A stretch of DNA of 64,000 bases from Polyangium mundeleinium (GTDB taxonomy: Bacteria > Myxococcota_A > Polyangia > Polyangiales > Polyangiaceae): positions 3,812,501 through 3,876,500 of the forward strand of contig NZ_JAQNDO010000001.1 of the NCBI RefSeq assembly GCF_028369105.1. Direction: 5' to 3'. The notes under the pieces are model-generated. The model saw only the letters and a list, made by a program, of their open reading frames with translations, was not told where the DNA came from and searched no databases. The position numbers were made by a program, and so were the translations under genes. Position 1 is the stretch's first letter; every line of letters begins with the position of its first letter. Positions 53,209 through 62,312 of this stretch are shown one piece after another.

Positions 53209-54400
53209 CCTTCGGGCAGGCCTGGAGATCGGACTCTTTGAACTTCTTGCCGTTCTCGATCTCCTTTTTCGTCTCGTCCACGTTGCCCTGCGTGGCGTCC
53301 TTGACGGTCGCCCAGGCCGCGTCCTTCGCGGCGAAATCGGTGAGCATCGCGACGGCGCTCTGCTCGAGCTCGAGCTGCTTCTGGAGCGCGGCGATGTAGC
53401 CGTCGTCGGCCTGCGTGAGCGCCCCGCAGCCGTTCTTGAGCTGCTCCAGCGTCACGCTGGCCGGGTCCTTCTTGTACTTGTTCACGAGCGCGTCGTACGC
53501 CTCGGCCGCCTGCGTGCGCGCGCCCATGGCGAGGACGCCCGCGGCGAGGCGCTGGTTGCGCACGAGCTCGTACTGCGCGAACGCGATCGGGGGCGGGGCG
53601 CCCTGGAACAGGCCCTCGCGCGCGGAGCTCAGGAACATGAACGTGTAGGGCGCCGTGAGCTCGGTCGACGTCGTCTTCAGCGGGAGCGCGGCGACCTTCG
53701 GCTGCAGGCACGCGGCGACCTGCGTCCCGTTCGGGTCCGTCGGCGGCTCGATCGTCACGGCCGGCGCGGCGGTCTGCGTGAGCTTGACCTGGGCCTTCAG
53801 GAGGACCGGATCCGCGCTCTTCCAGGGCGCATAACAATCGCAGAAGCTGCCCTGCGCGAGCCGGATCGTGCCGGCCACGTCGGAGGCCTCGCTGACGCCC
53901 ATCTTGACCGTGGGCATCACGCTGGCGATGTGTTTGTATTGCACCTCGGCCGTCACGCTGTTCGCGGCCGCGGCTTTGGCCTCCCACGCGGGGGCCGTGG
54001 CGGCGAACTTGTCGACGGCGGCCTTGATGCATTGCTCGCCGGCGGGCGTGACGTTCTGGCCGGTGATGGCGTGCGCGAGCTTGCCGCCCGAGAGGGTGGT
54101 CTTGAGGGCGAGGCTCGTCTCGTCCGCGGGGCCGCGGTTCTTCGGGTCGACGAGGCATTCCATGACGAACGGCCGGGCCGCGACGAGCACGCCGGTGAGC
54201 ACCTCGCCGTTGATCTTCTCCGGCAGGGCGGGCGCTTGCTGGAAACAAACGCCGAGATCGACGGGGTTGATGTTCACGATGCGCTGCTGCGTGGAGACCG
54301 GGCCCGTCGGGCCCTTGGCCTCGCCGGTCTGCGATGCGCCACCACACCCGAGCCCGAGGCCGAGGGCGAGGAGCGGTAGAGCTTTGCGGAGGTGGATCAT
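53201..54400 (-). CDS. putative lipoprotein, unknown function
   Basis: 399 aa. Signal with lipobox LGLGCGG (Cys 19), short linker, then a repeated theme of conserved DLGVCFQQ, CLVDPKN, CIKAAVDKFA, and CLQPKVAALP segments. These look like TonB/AgmX-type C-terminal ‘Cys-x-n-helix’ units found in myxobacterial proteins, though I cannot assign a family. The C-terminal third is helical and rich in Lys/Glu (QKQLELEQSAVAMLTDFAAKDAAW). Overlaps the convergent AAA ATPase gene by 8 nt at the stops. Confidence 0.7.
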   Translation of the reverse strand: MIHLRKALPLLALGLGLGCGGASQTGEAKGPTGPVSTQQRIVNINPVDLGVCFQQAPALPEKINGEVLTGVLVAARPFVMECLVDPKNRGPADETSLALKTTLSGGKLAHAITGQNVTPAGEQCIKAAVDKFAATAPAWEAKAAAANSVTAEVQYKHIASVMPTVKMGVSEASDVAGTIRLAQGSFCDCYAPWKSADPVLLKAQVKLTQTAAPAVTIEPPTDPNGTQVAACLQPKVAALPLKTTSTELTAPYTFMFLSSAREGLFQGAPPPIAFAQYELVRNQRLAAGVLAMGARTQAAEAYDALVNKYKKDPASVTLEQLKNGCGALTQADDGYIAALQKQLELEQSAVAMLTDFAAKDAAWATVKDATQGNVDETKKEIENGKKFKESDLQACPKVK

Positions 54401-54618
54401 GGCTTCTTCCAGGTGGTTTTACCGGCGTCCTGCCGGCGGGCGCGGAGCTTAGCGGATGGGCTTGGCAGGGCACAAGCGCGGCGGGTACGATTCTGCCATC
54501 GCCGCTCCGGTGGACGGCGGGCTGGAAAGGCTCATTTTTCCGGAACCCGCGCGCCTCCTCGAACGTCAGAGGTCTTCGGCCCGGCTGCCGCTGGGCGGAT
54601 CGGACGGAGGTTTCGGGC

Positions 54619-55878
54619 ATGGACGCTTCGACGCGCGAGGGCAGGGGGCAGGGCGAGGGGCCGGCGGGCGAGGCCCGGAAGGCACGCGGCAGGGCCGGCG
54701 TCACGCGGTTCGCGCTCGTCCTCGGGGCGGCGCTCTCGGTCGTGGCGAGCCTCGAGTGCACGCCCTCGCGGAGCTCGTCCTCGAAGAAGCCGGACGCGCC
54801 GCTCATCACGGCCGAAGAGCGCCCGCGGTTCCCGCGGAGCCCGAACGCGAACCCGCGCTGGTCCTGGCCGGGCATGGCGCAGTTCCAGTCCGCCTACGAT
54901 CAGGCGGATCGCCAGGCCAAACCCATTCGCCTGGTCTACGGCCGTATCGTCAAGGACGTCGGCGGTGGCCACGCGGAGGTCGACGACGTCGTGCTCTCCG
55001 TCGAGCGCGAGGCCGAGGGCGAGACGTACGCGCTGCGTGTCGAATTCGCGGCGACGGACGACGCCTACAGCCAGGCGCGCCTCGGGAGCCGTTCTGGATG
55101 GACGCTCGCGACGGGCCCGATGGAGCGGGCTGCGGCGGGCGTGCCGCTCGTCTTCGAGAAAGGGACGTCGCGGATCCGGATCGAGCCGGCGTATGTCTCG
55201 CCTGCGGGCCGCATTTCGATGGAGGCGCTCGACGCCTGGTCGTACGTGGCCGCGCTGCTCGCGACGGATCCGCCGGTGTACGACGACGAGCGCGCCACGG
55301 ACGAGGAGGAGGCGGGGGCGAAGCTCGCGGCCGCGCGGGCCGCGGGCGACAAGGAAAAGGCGCTCTCGTTTTATCGGATCTGGCGCCCGATGGGGCGCTG
55401 TTCGATGGATTCTCGGCCCGCGCAGGTCGCGCGCGAGTACGCCGAGCTTTGTTACGACATGGGAAAGCTCGGCTGTTTCCTCCAGCTCCAGCTCCGGATC
55501 ATGGGGGATCAGTTCGACCGGGTCGCATATTCGAGTTATGGCGAGGCCGCGCACGCGACCGAGGCCGAGCGGCTCACCGAGACCGGGCTCGACGTGGATA
55601 CGTTCCTGCTCGGCCTCGTGATCCGGTTCGGCGGCGTCTCCCGCGAGGGGGAGCTCGGCGGATACCGGCTCGTGCGATCGATCAAGGAGTCGGGGCGCGC
55701 GGCGCCGATCGCGGCGCGGCTCGCGGCCTGGGCGAAGGACGCCACGCTCGACGAGTACAATCGGCTCACGGCGACGCAGATCCTCGCGCTGCTCGAAGAC
55801 GATGCGGCGCTCGCGGACGAGGAGGAGCTGTCGGAGATCGCGCGGTTGTGGCTCGCGCGGCATCGCGCGAAGAAGTAA
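54619..55878 (+). CDS. putative lipoprotein/exported protein, unknown function
   Basis: 419 aa. The ATG at 54619 has GGAGG eight bases upstream. A charged N-terminal extension precedes a hydrophobic segment (VTRFALVLGAALSVVASLEC) with a Cys at its end. The mature region begins SSSKKPDAPLITAEERPRFPRSPNANPRWSWPGM and contains a beta-rich part and a helical C-terminal half with WRPMGRCSMDSRPAQVAREYAELCYDMGKLGCFLQLQLRIMGDQ. No recognised family. Eleven nt upstream of the SGNH gene, so the two are probably one transcript. Confidence 0.65.
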   Translation: MDASTREGRGQGEGPAGEARKARGRAGVTRFALVLGAALSVVASLECTPSRSSSSKKPDAPLITAEERPRFPRSPNANPRWSWPGMAQFQSAYDQADRQAKPIRLVYGRIVKDVGGGHAEVDDVVLSVEREAEGETYALRVEFAATDDAYSQARLGSRSGWTLATGPMERAAAGVPLVFEKGTSRIRIEPAYVSPAGRISMEALDAWSYVAALLATDPPVYDDERATDEEEAGAKLAAARAAGDKEKALSFYRIWRPMGRCSMDSRPAQVAREYAELCYDMGKLGCFLQLQLRIMGDQFDRVAYSSYGEAAHATEAERLTETGLDVDTFLLGLVIRFGGVSREGELGGYRLVRSIKESGRAAPIAARLAAWAKDATLDEYNRLTATQILALLEDDAALADEEELSEIARLWLARHRAKK

Positions 55879-55889
55879 TCTCTCCGGTC

Positions 55890-57281
55890 ATGATCGCGAA
55901 ACGTCCGGCCCTCGCCCTGCCGTTCGTCCTGCTCGTCTTGGCCTGTTCCCCGGACGGACCGAATGCGTCGCCGACCGACGGAAGCGCGAGCGGAAGCGGG
56001 GGCGGAGGCGAGAGCGGAAGCGGGACCGGCGGCGGCGGCGGCGGAGGCGGAGGCGGCGGAGGCGGCGGAGGAGGCGGCAGCACGCCCGAGCCGTCCGGAC
56101 CGATTCGATATCCGCACGGCCTGCGGCATTCGCCCCTCGCGAAGACCGTCGTCGAGCGATGGAAAGGCATTCTCGACACGAGCCCAGGGCGGACGTCCGT
56201 GTTTGCCAAGGTCGGCGATTCGAATACCGTCAATACCGGATTTTTGACGTGCTTTGGCGGCAATGACATCCAGTGGGGCGCGAGCGCCGCGCTCGAACCC
56301 ACGCGCGCGTTTTTCGGGAAAGACCTCGCCGACGGGGCGAAGACCTCGTTCGAACGGACGACCCTGGCCGCAAAGGTCGGCTGGTCCTCGGGGGCCGTGC
56401 TCGCCGGGGATCCCTCGCCGATCGACCAGGAGATTGCCGCGATCAAGCCGGCCTTCGCCGTTGTCCTGCTCGGCACGAACGATACCTATCCACAAGGCGT
56501 CGAGCCTTTCGCGGGAAACCTCCTCCGGGTCGTCGACGAGCTCGCCGCGGCCGGCGTCGTCCCGCTGCTCACCACCTTGCCCCAGCGCGACGATACCGAC
56601 GAGGCCCGCGCGCTCGTCCCCGAGATGAACGCCGTCGTCCGCGCCGTGGCCCAGGCCCGGCAAGCGCCGCTCATGGATCTCTTCGGCGCGCTCGCCGAGC
56701 TGCCCGATTTTGGTCTCGTCGGCGACGGCATTCACCTGCAATCGTTCGCCCAGGGCGGCGTGCACGCTTGCTGGTTCGACGCCGCGGGCCTCGGCGAGGG
56801 GATGAACCGGCGAAACCTGCTCACGATTGAGGCCCTCGATCGCGCCCGGCGCTTCTTGCTCGAAGGCGAGGCGCCCGAGCCACGGCCCAAGGACCTCGCG
56901 GGCGAGGGGTCGTGGGCGAGCCCCTTCGAGATCGACGCGCTGCCTTTCGTGGACGATCGCGACACCACGGCGAGCACGACCTCGGTCGCGAACCAGTATT
57001 CGTGCAGCCCCGTCGACGAGGGCGGAGCCGAGGTCGTCTACCGGCTCGTGCTGAAGGAGCCGACGAAGCTGCGCATTCGTGTGTTCGACGCCGCGGGCGT
57101 CGATATCGACGTGCACTTCATGGAGGACCCGGGCGGGGCCGAGCTTTGCGTCGCGCGCGCCGACAAAGTGCTCGACGTGAGCGCGGGCCCGGGCACGTAC
57201 TGGATCTCCGCCGATTCCTACGTGAGCGCGTCCGGGTCTTTGCCTGGGCCCTACCTGCTCACCGTGGTCGCGGTCGACTGA
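55890..57281 (+). CDS. SGNH/GDSL-hydrolase lipoprotein
   Basis: 463 aa. Lipobox VLAC (Cys 19), then a tether with a run of 17 Gly (residues 47-63, 56028-56078). The SGNH domain follows: GDS with Ser 111 (VGDSN), block III GTND at 195-198, and block V DGIH (Asp 279, His 282), so the catalytic triad and oxyanion residues are present. Residues ~340-463 form a beta-sandwich typical of pre-peptidase/CBM-like C-terminal domains (VVYRLVLKEPTKLRIRVFDAAGVDIDVHFM…GTYWISADSYV). Expected to be a surface-anchored esterase acting on polysaccharide or lipid esters. Confidence 0.82.
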   Translation: MIAKRPALALPFVLLVLACSPDGPNASPTDGSASGSGGGGESGSGTGGGGGGGGGGGGGGGGGSTPEPSGPIRYPHGLRHSPLAKTVVERWKGILDTSPGRTSVFAKVGDSNTVNTGFLTCFGGNDIQWGASAALEPTRAFFGKDLADGAKTSFERTTLAAKVGWSSGAVLAGDPSPIDQEIAAIKPAFAVVLLGTNDTYPQGVEPFAGNLLRVVDELAAAGVVPLLTTLPQRDDTDEARALVPEMNAVVRAVAQARQAPLMDLFGALAELPDFGLVGDGIHLQSFAQGGVHACWFDAAGLGEGMNRRNLLTIEALDRARRFLLEGEAPEPRPKDLAGEGSWASPFEIDALPFVDDRDTTASTTSVANQYSCSPVDEGGAEVVYRLVLKEPTKLRIRVFDAAGVDIDVHFMEDPGGAELCVARADKVLDVSAGPGTYWISADSYVSASGSLPGPYLLTVVAVD

Positions 57282-57332
57282 ACGGGCGAATCCCCGGCCC
57301 CATCGGCCAAGCTCGTGATACGCTCCGCGCCA

Positions 57333-59003
57333 ATGGCCCCCGTCGCCCACTGGCCCGTCCCCATCACGACCGTCGGACCCTCGAAGGGGGGCACGGCCGT
57401 CTTCCGTCACGCTGGAAAACTGCATATAACGTGCGTGCTCAAGGCCACGTTCAAGCTCGTCCCCAACGAGCCGATGCAGCCCATCGCCCCGGAGGAGCTG
57501 TTCCGCGCCGAGATGCACCACCGCGACAACCCGACCCGCAGCATTCGCGCGACGAGTGATGTCGTGCCGCACCTGCCGCGCGTCGATATCGTGCTTTCCG
57601 GGCACGCCTGCGCGCCCGCGGGGACCACCGTGACCCGGCAGGTCGCGCGCCTCGCCGTCTTCCACGGCCGTGCGCTGTTCGACAAGACGCTGCACGTCTA
57701 CGGCGATCGCAAGGGCGCCGAGATCACGCCCTTCGACAAGATCCCCCTCGTGTACGAGCGCGCCCTCGGCGGCATCGGCTTCCGGCCGAACCCGCACGGC
57801 ACGGGCAAAGCGCCTGGATCCGCCCCGCCGAACATCGTGTACCCGACGGACGGGAGCCTCGTCGCGGGCTTCGGGCCGATCTCGCGCGCGCTCGCGCAAC
57901 GCAAATCGCTCCTCGGCTCGCTTTCGCCCCTGGCGCTCGAGCAGCCCGTGCCGGAGATCCCGGCCGAATTCGATTGGACCTATTTCCAGGCCGCGCCCCC
58001 CGATCAGCAGATCGAATCCCTCGTGGGCAACGAATGGGTCGTGCTCGAAGGGCTGCACCCGGAGCATCCGCGGATCTCGTCGCGCCTGCCCACTGCGCGG
58101 GGCCTCGTGACGCTCTTTGGTCTGTCGTCGAGCGCCCCCGAGGCCGCGCGTACGGTCGCGATGCGGCCGGACATTCTGCGCATCGACGCCGATACGCTGC
58201 GCTGTTCGCTCGTTTGTCGCGTCGTGGTGCCGCTCGACGACGAGCGGGCCCTCGGCACATTGCGGGTCGCGGCCGGCGTCGAGACCGAGGGCCGCCCGCT
58301 CGCGCACCTCTTGACCCCGCCGCCGCTGCCGGAAAAAAAGGGGTCATCCCTGGTCGCCACGGTCGACGACCTGGCCACGACCACGGCCCGCAGCGGTACG
58401 TGGTCGCGCGGCGGCGACGAATCGACGATGGTGCTCGAAGACGTGATCACGGGTCCGTCGAATGCCATGCCATTCGCGCAGAGACGCCAGGAAAACCCGA
58501 TGGAAGGGACGTATGCCCTCGACGGGGACGCGGCCGTTGCCGCGCAGCAAAAGCCCGCCATTCCGTTTGCCGGGGGGCCCCAGGCCGCTTCGTATGCGGG
58601 CCAGGGCGCTCCCATTCCAGGCGCACCCTGGTCCAAGGTTCCCGTCGAGGTCGCCCCGATGCCGATCGTCGAGGAGGCGACGCGGGCCCTCTCCTTTACG
58701 GCCGATCTGGCGAATCTCGATTTTTCGGAGGCGGCTGCCGAGCCGCCGCCCCCGCCGCCGAGCGCGCGCACGCCGAGCCCCGAGCCGGCCGCGCCCAAAG
58801 CGCCTCCGGCCGCCGCGATGCCTCCGGCCGCTGCGGCGCCTCCGCCGTTGCCGCCGCGCCCGGCGCGGACCGATCCGTGGGCGGAGTCGCCGAAGGAGCC
58901 GAAGGTCGAAATCCCGAAGCCCCCGCCGCCGCGGATCCCGCCAAAGCCAGCGGTCAACAAGTCGCTGTATGGTGGGTTTGGACCCCCCAAGAAAAAGAGT
59001 TAG
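57333..59003 (+). CDS. DUF2169 domain protein with Pro-rich LPF-type tail
   Basis: 556 aa from the ATG at 57333 (a GTG at 57315 is possible). DUF2169 covers residues ~5-310: KLHITCVLKATFKLVPNEPM, FDKTLHVYGDRKGAEITPFDKIPLVYERALGG, NPHGTGK and WTYFQAAPPDQQIESLVGNEWVVLEGLHPEHP. The tail (310-556) is Pro/Ala-rich with NAMPFAQRR and PAIPFAGG, echoing the LPF motifs of the 6819-7943 protein, and ends in KSLYGGFGPPKKKS. By family it would help mount PAAR-like effectors on VgrG. Its stop abuts the stop of the convergent PAAR-like/S41 gene with no base between, fitting a shared module. Confidence 0.85.
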   Translation: MAPVAHWPVPITTVGPSKGGTAVFRHAGKLHITCVLKATFKLVPNEPMQPIAPEELFRAEMHHRDNPTRSIRATSDVVPHLPRVDIVLSGHACAPAGTTVTRQVARLAVFHGRALFDKTLHVYGDRKGAEITPFDKIPLVYERALGGIGFRPNPHGTGKAPGSAPPNIVYPTDGSLVAGFGPISRALAQRKSLLGSLSPLALEQPVPEIPAEFDWTYFQAAPPDQQIESLVGNEWVVLEGLHPEHPRISSRLPTARGLVTLFGLSSSAPEAARTVAMRPDILRIDADTLRCSLVCRVVVPLDDERALGTLRVAAGVETEGRPLAHLLTPPPLPEKKGSSLVATVDDLATTTARSGTWSRGGDESTMVLEDVITGPSNAMPFAQRRQENPMEGTYALDGDAAVAAQQKPAIPFAGGPQAASYAGQGAPIPGAPWSKVPVEVAPMPIVEEATRALSFTADLANLDFSEAAAEPPPPPPSARTPSPEPAAPKAPPAAAMPPAAAAPPPLPPRPARTDPWAESPKEPKVEIPKPPPPRIPPKPAVNKSLYGGFGPPKKKS

Positions 59004-60062
59004 TCAGGACAGGCGGGCGCGGGCCGCGTCGCACGCGGCCGCGAGCCATGCGGGGCCGAAGTCGCCTTCGAGCACGATATCCGGCTCGACGCCGACGCCG
59101 TCGATCGCAATCCCGCCCGGCCCGGTGCAATGCGCGGCCGTGCGATAGGCGAACGAATCCTCTTCCCCGGGGACGAGGCGCTGCGCGCTGCCTTTTCCGT
59201 GCGTCCGCTGGCCGACGACGAGCGCGCGACCATGCGCCTTCAGGGCTGCGGCGAGGATCTCCGCTGCGGAGCCGGTCCCGCCGTCGACGAGCACGACGAG
59301 GGGCATCGTGTACGATGCAGGCAAGTGGGCACGGTGGACGAGCTCGTCCCCTTCGGCGTCCTCGATCCGGACGATCTCCGCGCCTTCGTCGAGGAACGTC
59401 GCCGCCCACGCGATGAGCGCGTCGAGGTCCCCGCCCGGACAGCCCGCGAGATCGAGGACGAGCGCCTGCGCGCCTTCCAATGCGAGCTTGCGCGCTGCCA
59501 TGTGAAAGCGGCTCGTGATGTCCGTCGTGACGACTGCGACCCGCACGTATCCGATCCCGTCGTCGAGCATCGCGGCCGTGAGCGGCGTGGTGCCTGCGCG
59601 GCCGAGGATGGCATCGCCGAGGGCTGCGGCGCGCGCGGCCGAGACGCTGTCCGGCGAAGCCGCGGCGGGCGAATGTGCGTACGTGTAAAACACGTTCACG
59701 GCGCTCGGGACGACGACCGCGCCGAGGGCGTTGTTCCCGGTGTTCCCCATCGTCGGACAGGTCAGGTTGATCGCGGGCATCCTGTCGACGAACACGACCG
59801 GATTGCCCATGATGTATTTGCCCGGGCCCTTGACGGTCCAGTGCGCCGTGCCGGGTTCATCACCGGAGGTCATCGCGATGATCGACCCGAGGTTCAGCGC
59901 GTGGACGCCCGAGACCTTGACGATCGGCGAGAACACCGAGGCCTGCGCGTTCATCGCGATGTTCGGGTACGGAATGGGGACGGGGCCGACCGGGGTGGGC
60001 GTGAGGCACACGTCCGGAAACCCGAAATTCATCCCGACGCCGCGGTTCGATGCAGGGAGCAT
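59004..60062 (-). CDS. PAAR-like (DUF4150) fused to S41 serine protease, T6SS effector candidate
   Basis: 352 aa; GGAGG nine bases before the ATG. Residues ~8-130 are DUF4150, a PAAR-like cap: FPDVCLTPTPVGPVPIPYPNIA, MTSGDEPGTAHW, INLTCPTMGNTGN. Residues ~165-335 match the C-terminal-processing-peptidase (S41) catalytic core: LVLDLAGCPGGDL, GGTGSAAEIL with Ser 265, VVGQRTHGKGSAQ with Lys 290, and IAIDGVGVEPDIVL. The Ser-Lys spacing of 25 equals that of E. coli Tsp (430/455). No PDZ domain and no signal peptide are present, so export by T6SS with action in a target cell is inferred. Last gene of a DUF2169/pentapeptide/DUF3540 module. No obvious immunity gene. Confidence 0.85.
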   Translation of the reverse strand: MLPASNRGVGMNFGFPDVCLTPTPVGPVPIPYPNIAMNAQASVFSPIVKVSGVHALNLGSIIAMTSGDEPGTAHWTVKGPGKYIMGNPVVFVDRMPAINLTCPTMGNTGNNALGAVVVPSAVNVFYTYAHSPAAASPDSVSAARAAALGDAILGRAGTTPLTAAMLDDGIGYVRVAVVTTDITSRFHMAARKLALEGAQALVLDLAGCPGGDLDALIAWAATFLDEGAEIVRIEDAEGDELVHRAHLPASYTMPLVVLVDGGTGSAAEILAAALKAHGRALVVGQRTHGKGSAQRLVPGEEDSFAYRTAAHCTGPGGIAIDGVGVEPDIVLEGDFGPAWLAAACDAARARLS

Positions 60063-60075
60063 GGCAGAGCGCCTC

Positions 60076-60621
60076 CTAGCCCAGGTGGACTTCCTTGCCG
60101 TTGATCGAGACTTTTTCCTCGGTGAGAATCGTCGCGCTCTTTGCCTGCGAATGCATCGAGCCCTCGACGACCGTGTGCGTTTGTCCTGCTTGCACACTGA
60201 GGAGCTCTGTGACGCGCTGGCGCACCGTGGTGAACGCCTGGACGACCTCGGAGGCGATCGTGCGAATCTTCTTCGACGTCACGGAGAGCTCGGGCGAGGC
60301 GATCTCGACCCCGCGATCCGCGGCGATCCGGAGCGTCCCTCCGGCGCGGAGCTCTGCGTCGGCGGGGAAATGCAGGACCGCGGGGCCCCGGGCGTGTACG
60401 ACGCCGATGATCCAGTGCCCCTCGGCGTTCCCAATGACGAGCACCTCGTCGCCGGGGATGGGCTCGTACGCATACGCGAGGGCGAGGCGCGCGTGGACCT
60501 TGCCGCCCTTCGGGAGGTCGACCTCGATTTCAGCGGGGCGAACGGCCGCGACCGTCGCTGGGCCGAGGTAGAGGCCCTTGTCCGCGGTTTCTTCGATACG
60601 CAATCGCGCCACGTTCGACAT
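60076..60621 (-). CDS. DUF3540 T6SS-associated protein
   Basis: 181 aa. The DUF3540 pattern is visible: LGPATVAAVRPAEIEVDLPKGGKVHARLALAYAYEPIPGDEVLVIGNAEGHWIIGVVHARG, an OB-like half resembling the VgrG gp5 domain. It is followed by beta-helix-like ELRAGGTLRIAADRGVEIASPELSVTSKKIRTIASEV and a C-terminal QAGQTHTVVEGSMHSQAKSATILTEEKVSINGKEVHLG. It may act as a spike-like or VgrG-mimicking adaptor. Lies between the PAAR-like protease (13 nt downstream) and the pentapeptide gene (11 nt upstream), so co-transcribed with both. Confidence 0.82.
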   Translation of the reverse strand: MSNVARLRIEETADKGLYLGPATVAAVRPAEIEVDLPKGGKVHARLALAYAYEPIPGDEVLVIGNAEGHWIIGVVHARGPAVLHFPADAELRAGGTLRIAADRGVEIASPELSVTSKKIRTIASEVVQAFTTVRQRVTELLSVQAGQTHTVVEGSMHSQAKSATILTEEKVSINGKEVHLG

Positions 60622-60632
60622 CGGGGTCTCCT

Positions 60633-62312
60633 TCAGGTTCCTTCGCGCGGCGGGGGCCTGTAGGCCTCCGCTTCGAGCCTATCGAGATCGGTGCGGCGGA
60701 CGCCGAGAACGTTGGCGCCGCCGAAGAGCGCGCCCGAGTCCCGGACGTTGTGCAGGTTGGCGTGGGAGAGGTTCGCCGTCGAGAAATCGGCCTCGCGCAC
60801 GTCGGCGTGGGAGAGATCCGCGTGGGTGAGCTTCGCGCCGCCGAAGATCGCACCTTTTGCCTTCGAGCGCACCCAGAGCGTCTCGCGCAGATCCGCGCCG
60901 CCAAAATGGGCGAAGCCGGCTTCTGCGCCCGTGAATGTCGCGTGCCGGAGCCGCCCGCCGGTGAAGCGCGCCCCCGCGGCCGCGGCGTCCCCGAAAAACG
61001 CGCCCTTTGCTTGCAATCCCGTGAGGTCGGCTGTTTCGAGCCGCGTGCGCGAAAAACAGGCCTGCGTGGCCGTGGCGTTCGTGAGCTTCGCGCCCGTCAG
61101 ATCCGCGTCCGTGAAATCGGCGTGCGTAAAATCGCAGCCGGCGAGGTTCATGCCGCGGAGGTTCGACTTGAGAAACGAGCAGCGGTGCATGGAGAGGCCG
61201 GCGAGGCGCAGGTTCCGGAGGTCCATCTCGCCGAAATCGACGGTCTTGAACGTGGTCCGCTCGAGCTTCGCGCCTTCGAGGCTCGCCTCGCGGACGCTCG
61301 CGCCCCACAAGAATGCGTGCGAGAGGACCGTCCCCGCGAGGATGGCCCGATCGAGCTGGGTCATCACGAGCCGCGCGCCTTCGAGGCTCGCGCCCGAGAG
61401 ATCGGCGTCGGTGAGCGTCGTCATTTCGAGGTCCTGCCCCGCGAGGTTGACGAGGCCGAGCTTGGCGCCCGGGAGGATCGCGCGCTTCAAATTCGCGCCG
61501 GTGAGATCCGCGCCGGTGAGATCGCCGCCCGACAGGTCCGCCATTTCGAGGTTCGCCCCCGCGAGGCGCGCGTCGCGCAAGCAGATGCCCCGCAGCGAGG
61601 CGAAGAAGAGGTCCTTGCCTGCGAGATCCGCGCGATCGGCCTCACCCGCCTCGGCCGGGAGCACGGTTCCATCCTCGCGATTCCGATCGAGCTTGCTCAG
61701 GATCGCTCGGTCGAGCTGGCATTTGCCGAGGACCTTGGGCAATGTCGCGCCCCGCAGATCGGCATCGTGGAAGAGCACCACGTCGAGCGTCGCGCCGTCG
61801 AGGTTTGCCCGGACGAGCCGCGCGCGCGCGAGGACGGTCTCCACCATGCGAACGCCGTGCAGGTTCGCGTCCGTGAGGTTTGCCCCGAGCAACACCGTGC
61901 GGTGGAAGACGGCGCCTTCGAGATCCGCGCCCGCGAGGTTCACGCCTTCGAGCACGGCCTCCGAGAAATCCGTCTTCCAGAGCCGCGCCCGCGTGAGGTT
62001 CGCCCGCGGCAGGACGGCGCGGCGCAGGTCGGCCATGGCGAGGCTCGCGCCCGCGAAGCTCACGCGAAGGAATTTGGCGTCTTTGAGGAGCGCGCCTTCG
62101 AGATTCGCACTTTCGAGCGAGGTGTCGATGACCTCGGCCTCTTCGAGGTTTGCGCCACGCAGGGAAGCGCCGTCGAGCCGCACGCCCCGGAGCTTGGCCT
62201 TCGCGAGCTTCGCGGCGCCGAGGTCCTGGCCGCGCAGATCCACGCCGTCGAGGGTCTTGCCCTCGAAGCTCTCGCCCGATCGGAGGCGCGCAGCAAGCTC
62301 GGCCGGGCTCAC
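60633..62312 (-). CDS. pentapeptide-repeat protein
   Basis: 559 aa, almost wholly A(D/N)LxX pentapeptides, starting LDGVDLRGQDLGAAKLAKAKL and running to FSTANLSHANLHNVRDSG, so a long right-handed quadrilateral beta-helix. A short loop (KLDRNREDGTVLPAEAGEADRADLAG, ~200-225) interrupts the helix once. No extra domain. In DUF2169/PAAR-like modules such proteins often sit beside the effector; whether they are structural adaptors or DNA-mimic-like is unknown. ATG overlaps the upstream stop by 4 nt. Confidence 0.88.
   Translation of the reverse strand: MSPAELAARLRSGESFEGKTLDGVDLRGQDLGAAKLAKAKLRGVRLDGASLRGANLEEAEVIDTSLESANLEGALLKDAKFLRVSFAGASLAMADLRRAVLPRANLTRARLWKTDFSEAVLEGVNLAGADLEGAVFHRTVLLGANLTDANLHGVRMVETVLARARLVRANLDGATLDVVLFHDADLRGATLPKVLGKCQLDRAILSKLDRNREDGTVLPAEAGEADRADLAGKDLFFASLRGICLRDARLAGANLEMADLSGGDLTGADLTGANLKRAILPGAKLGLVNLAGQDLEMTTLTDADLSGASLEGARLVMTQLDRAILAGTVLSHAFLWGASVREASLEGAKLERTTFKTVDFGEMDLRNLRLAGLSMHRCSFLKSNLRGMNLAGCDFTHADFTDADLTGAKLTNATATQACFSRTRLETADLTGLQAKGAFFGDAAAAGARFTGGRLRHATFTGAEAGFAHFGGADLRETLWVRSKAKGAIFGGAKLTHADLSHADVREADFSTANLSHANLHNVRDSGALFGGANVLGVRRTDLDRLEAEAYRPPPREGT

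Noticed and set aside
59000-59010. Zero-base gap between convergent stops of the DUF2169 and PAAR-like/S41 genes taken as a special signal
   Set aside because: Tightly packed or overlapping convergent ends occur at several places here (53201/53208, 51222/51231), so it is simply dense packing.
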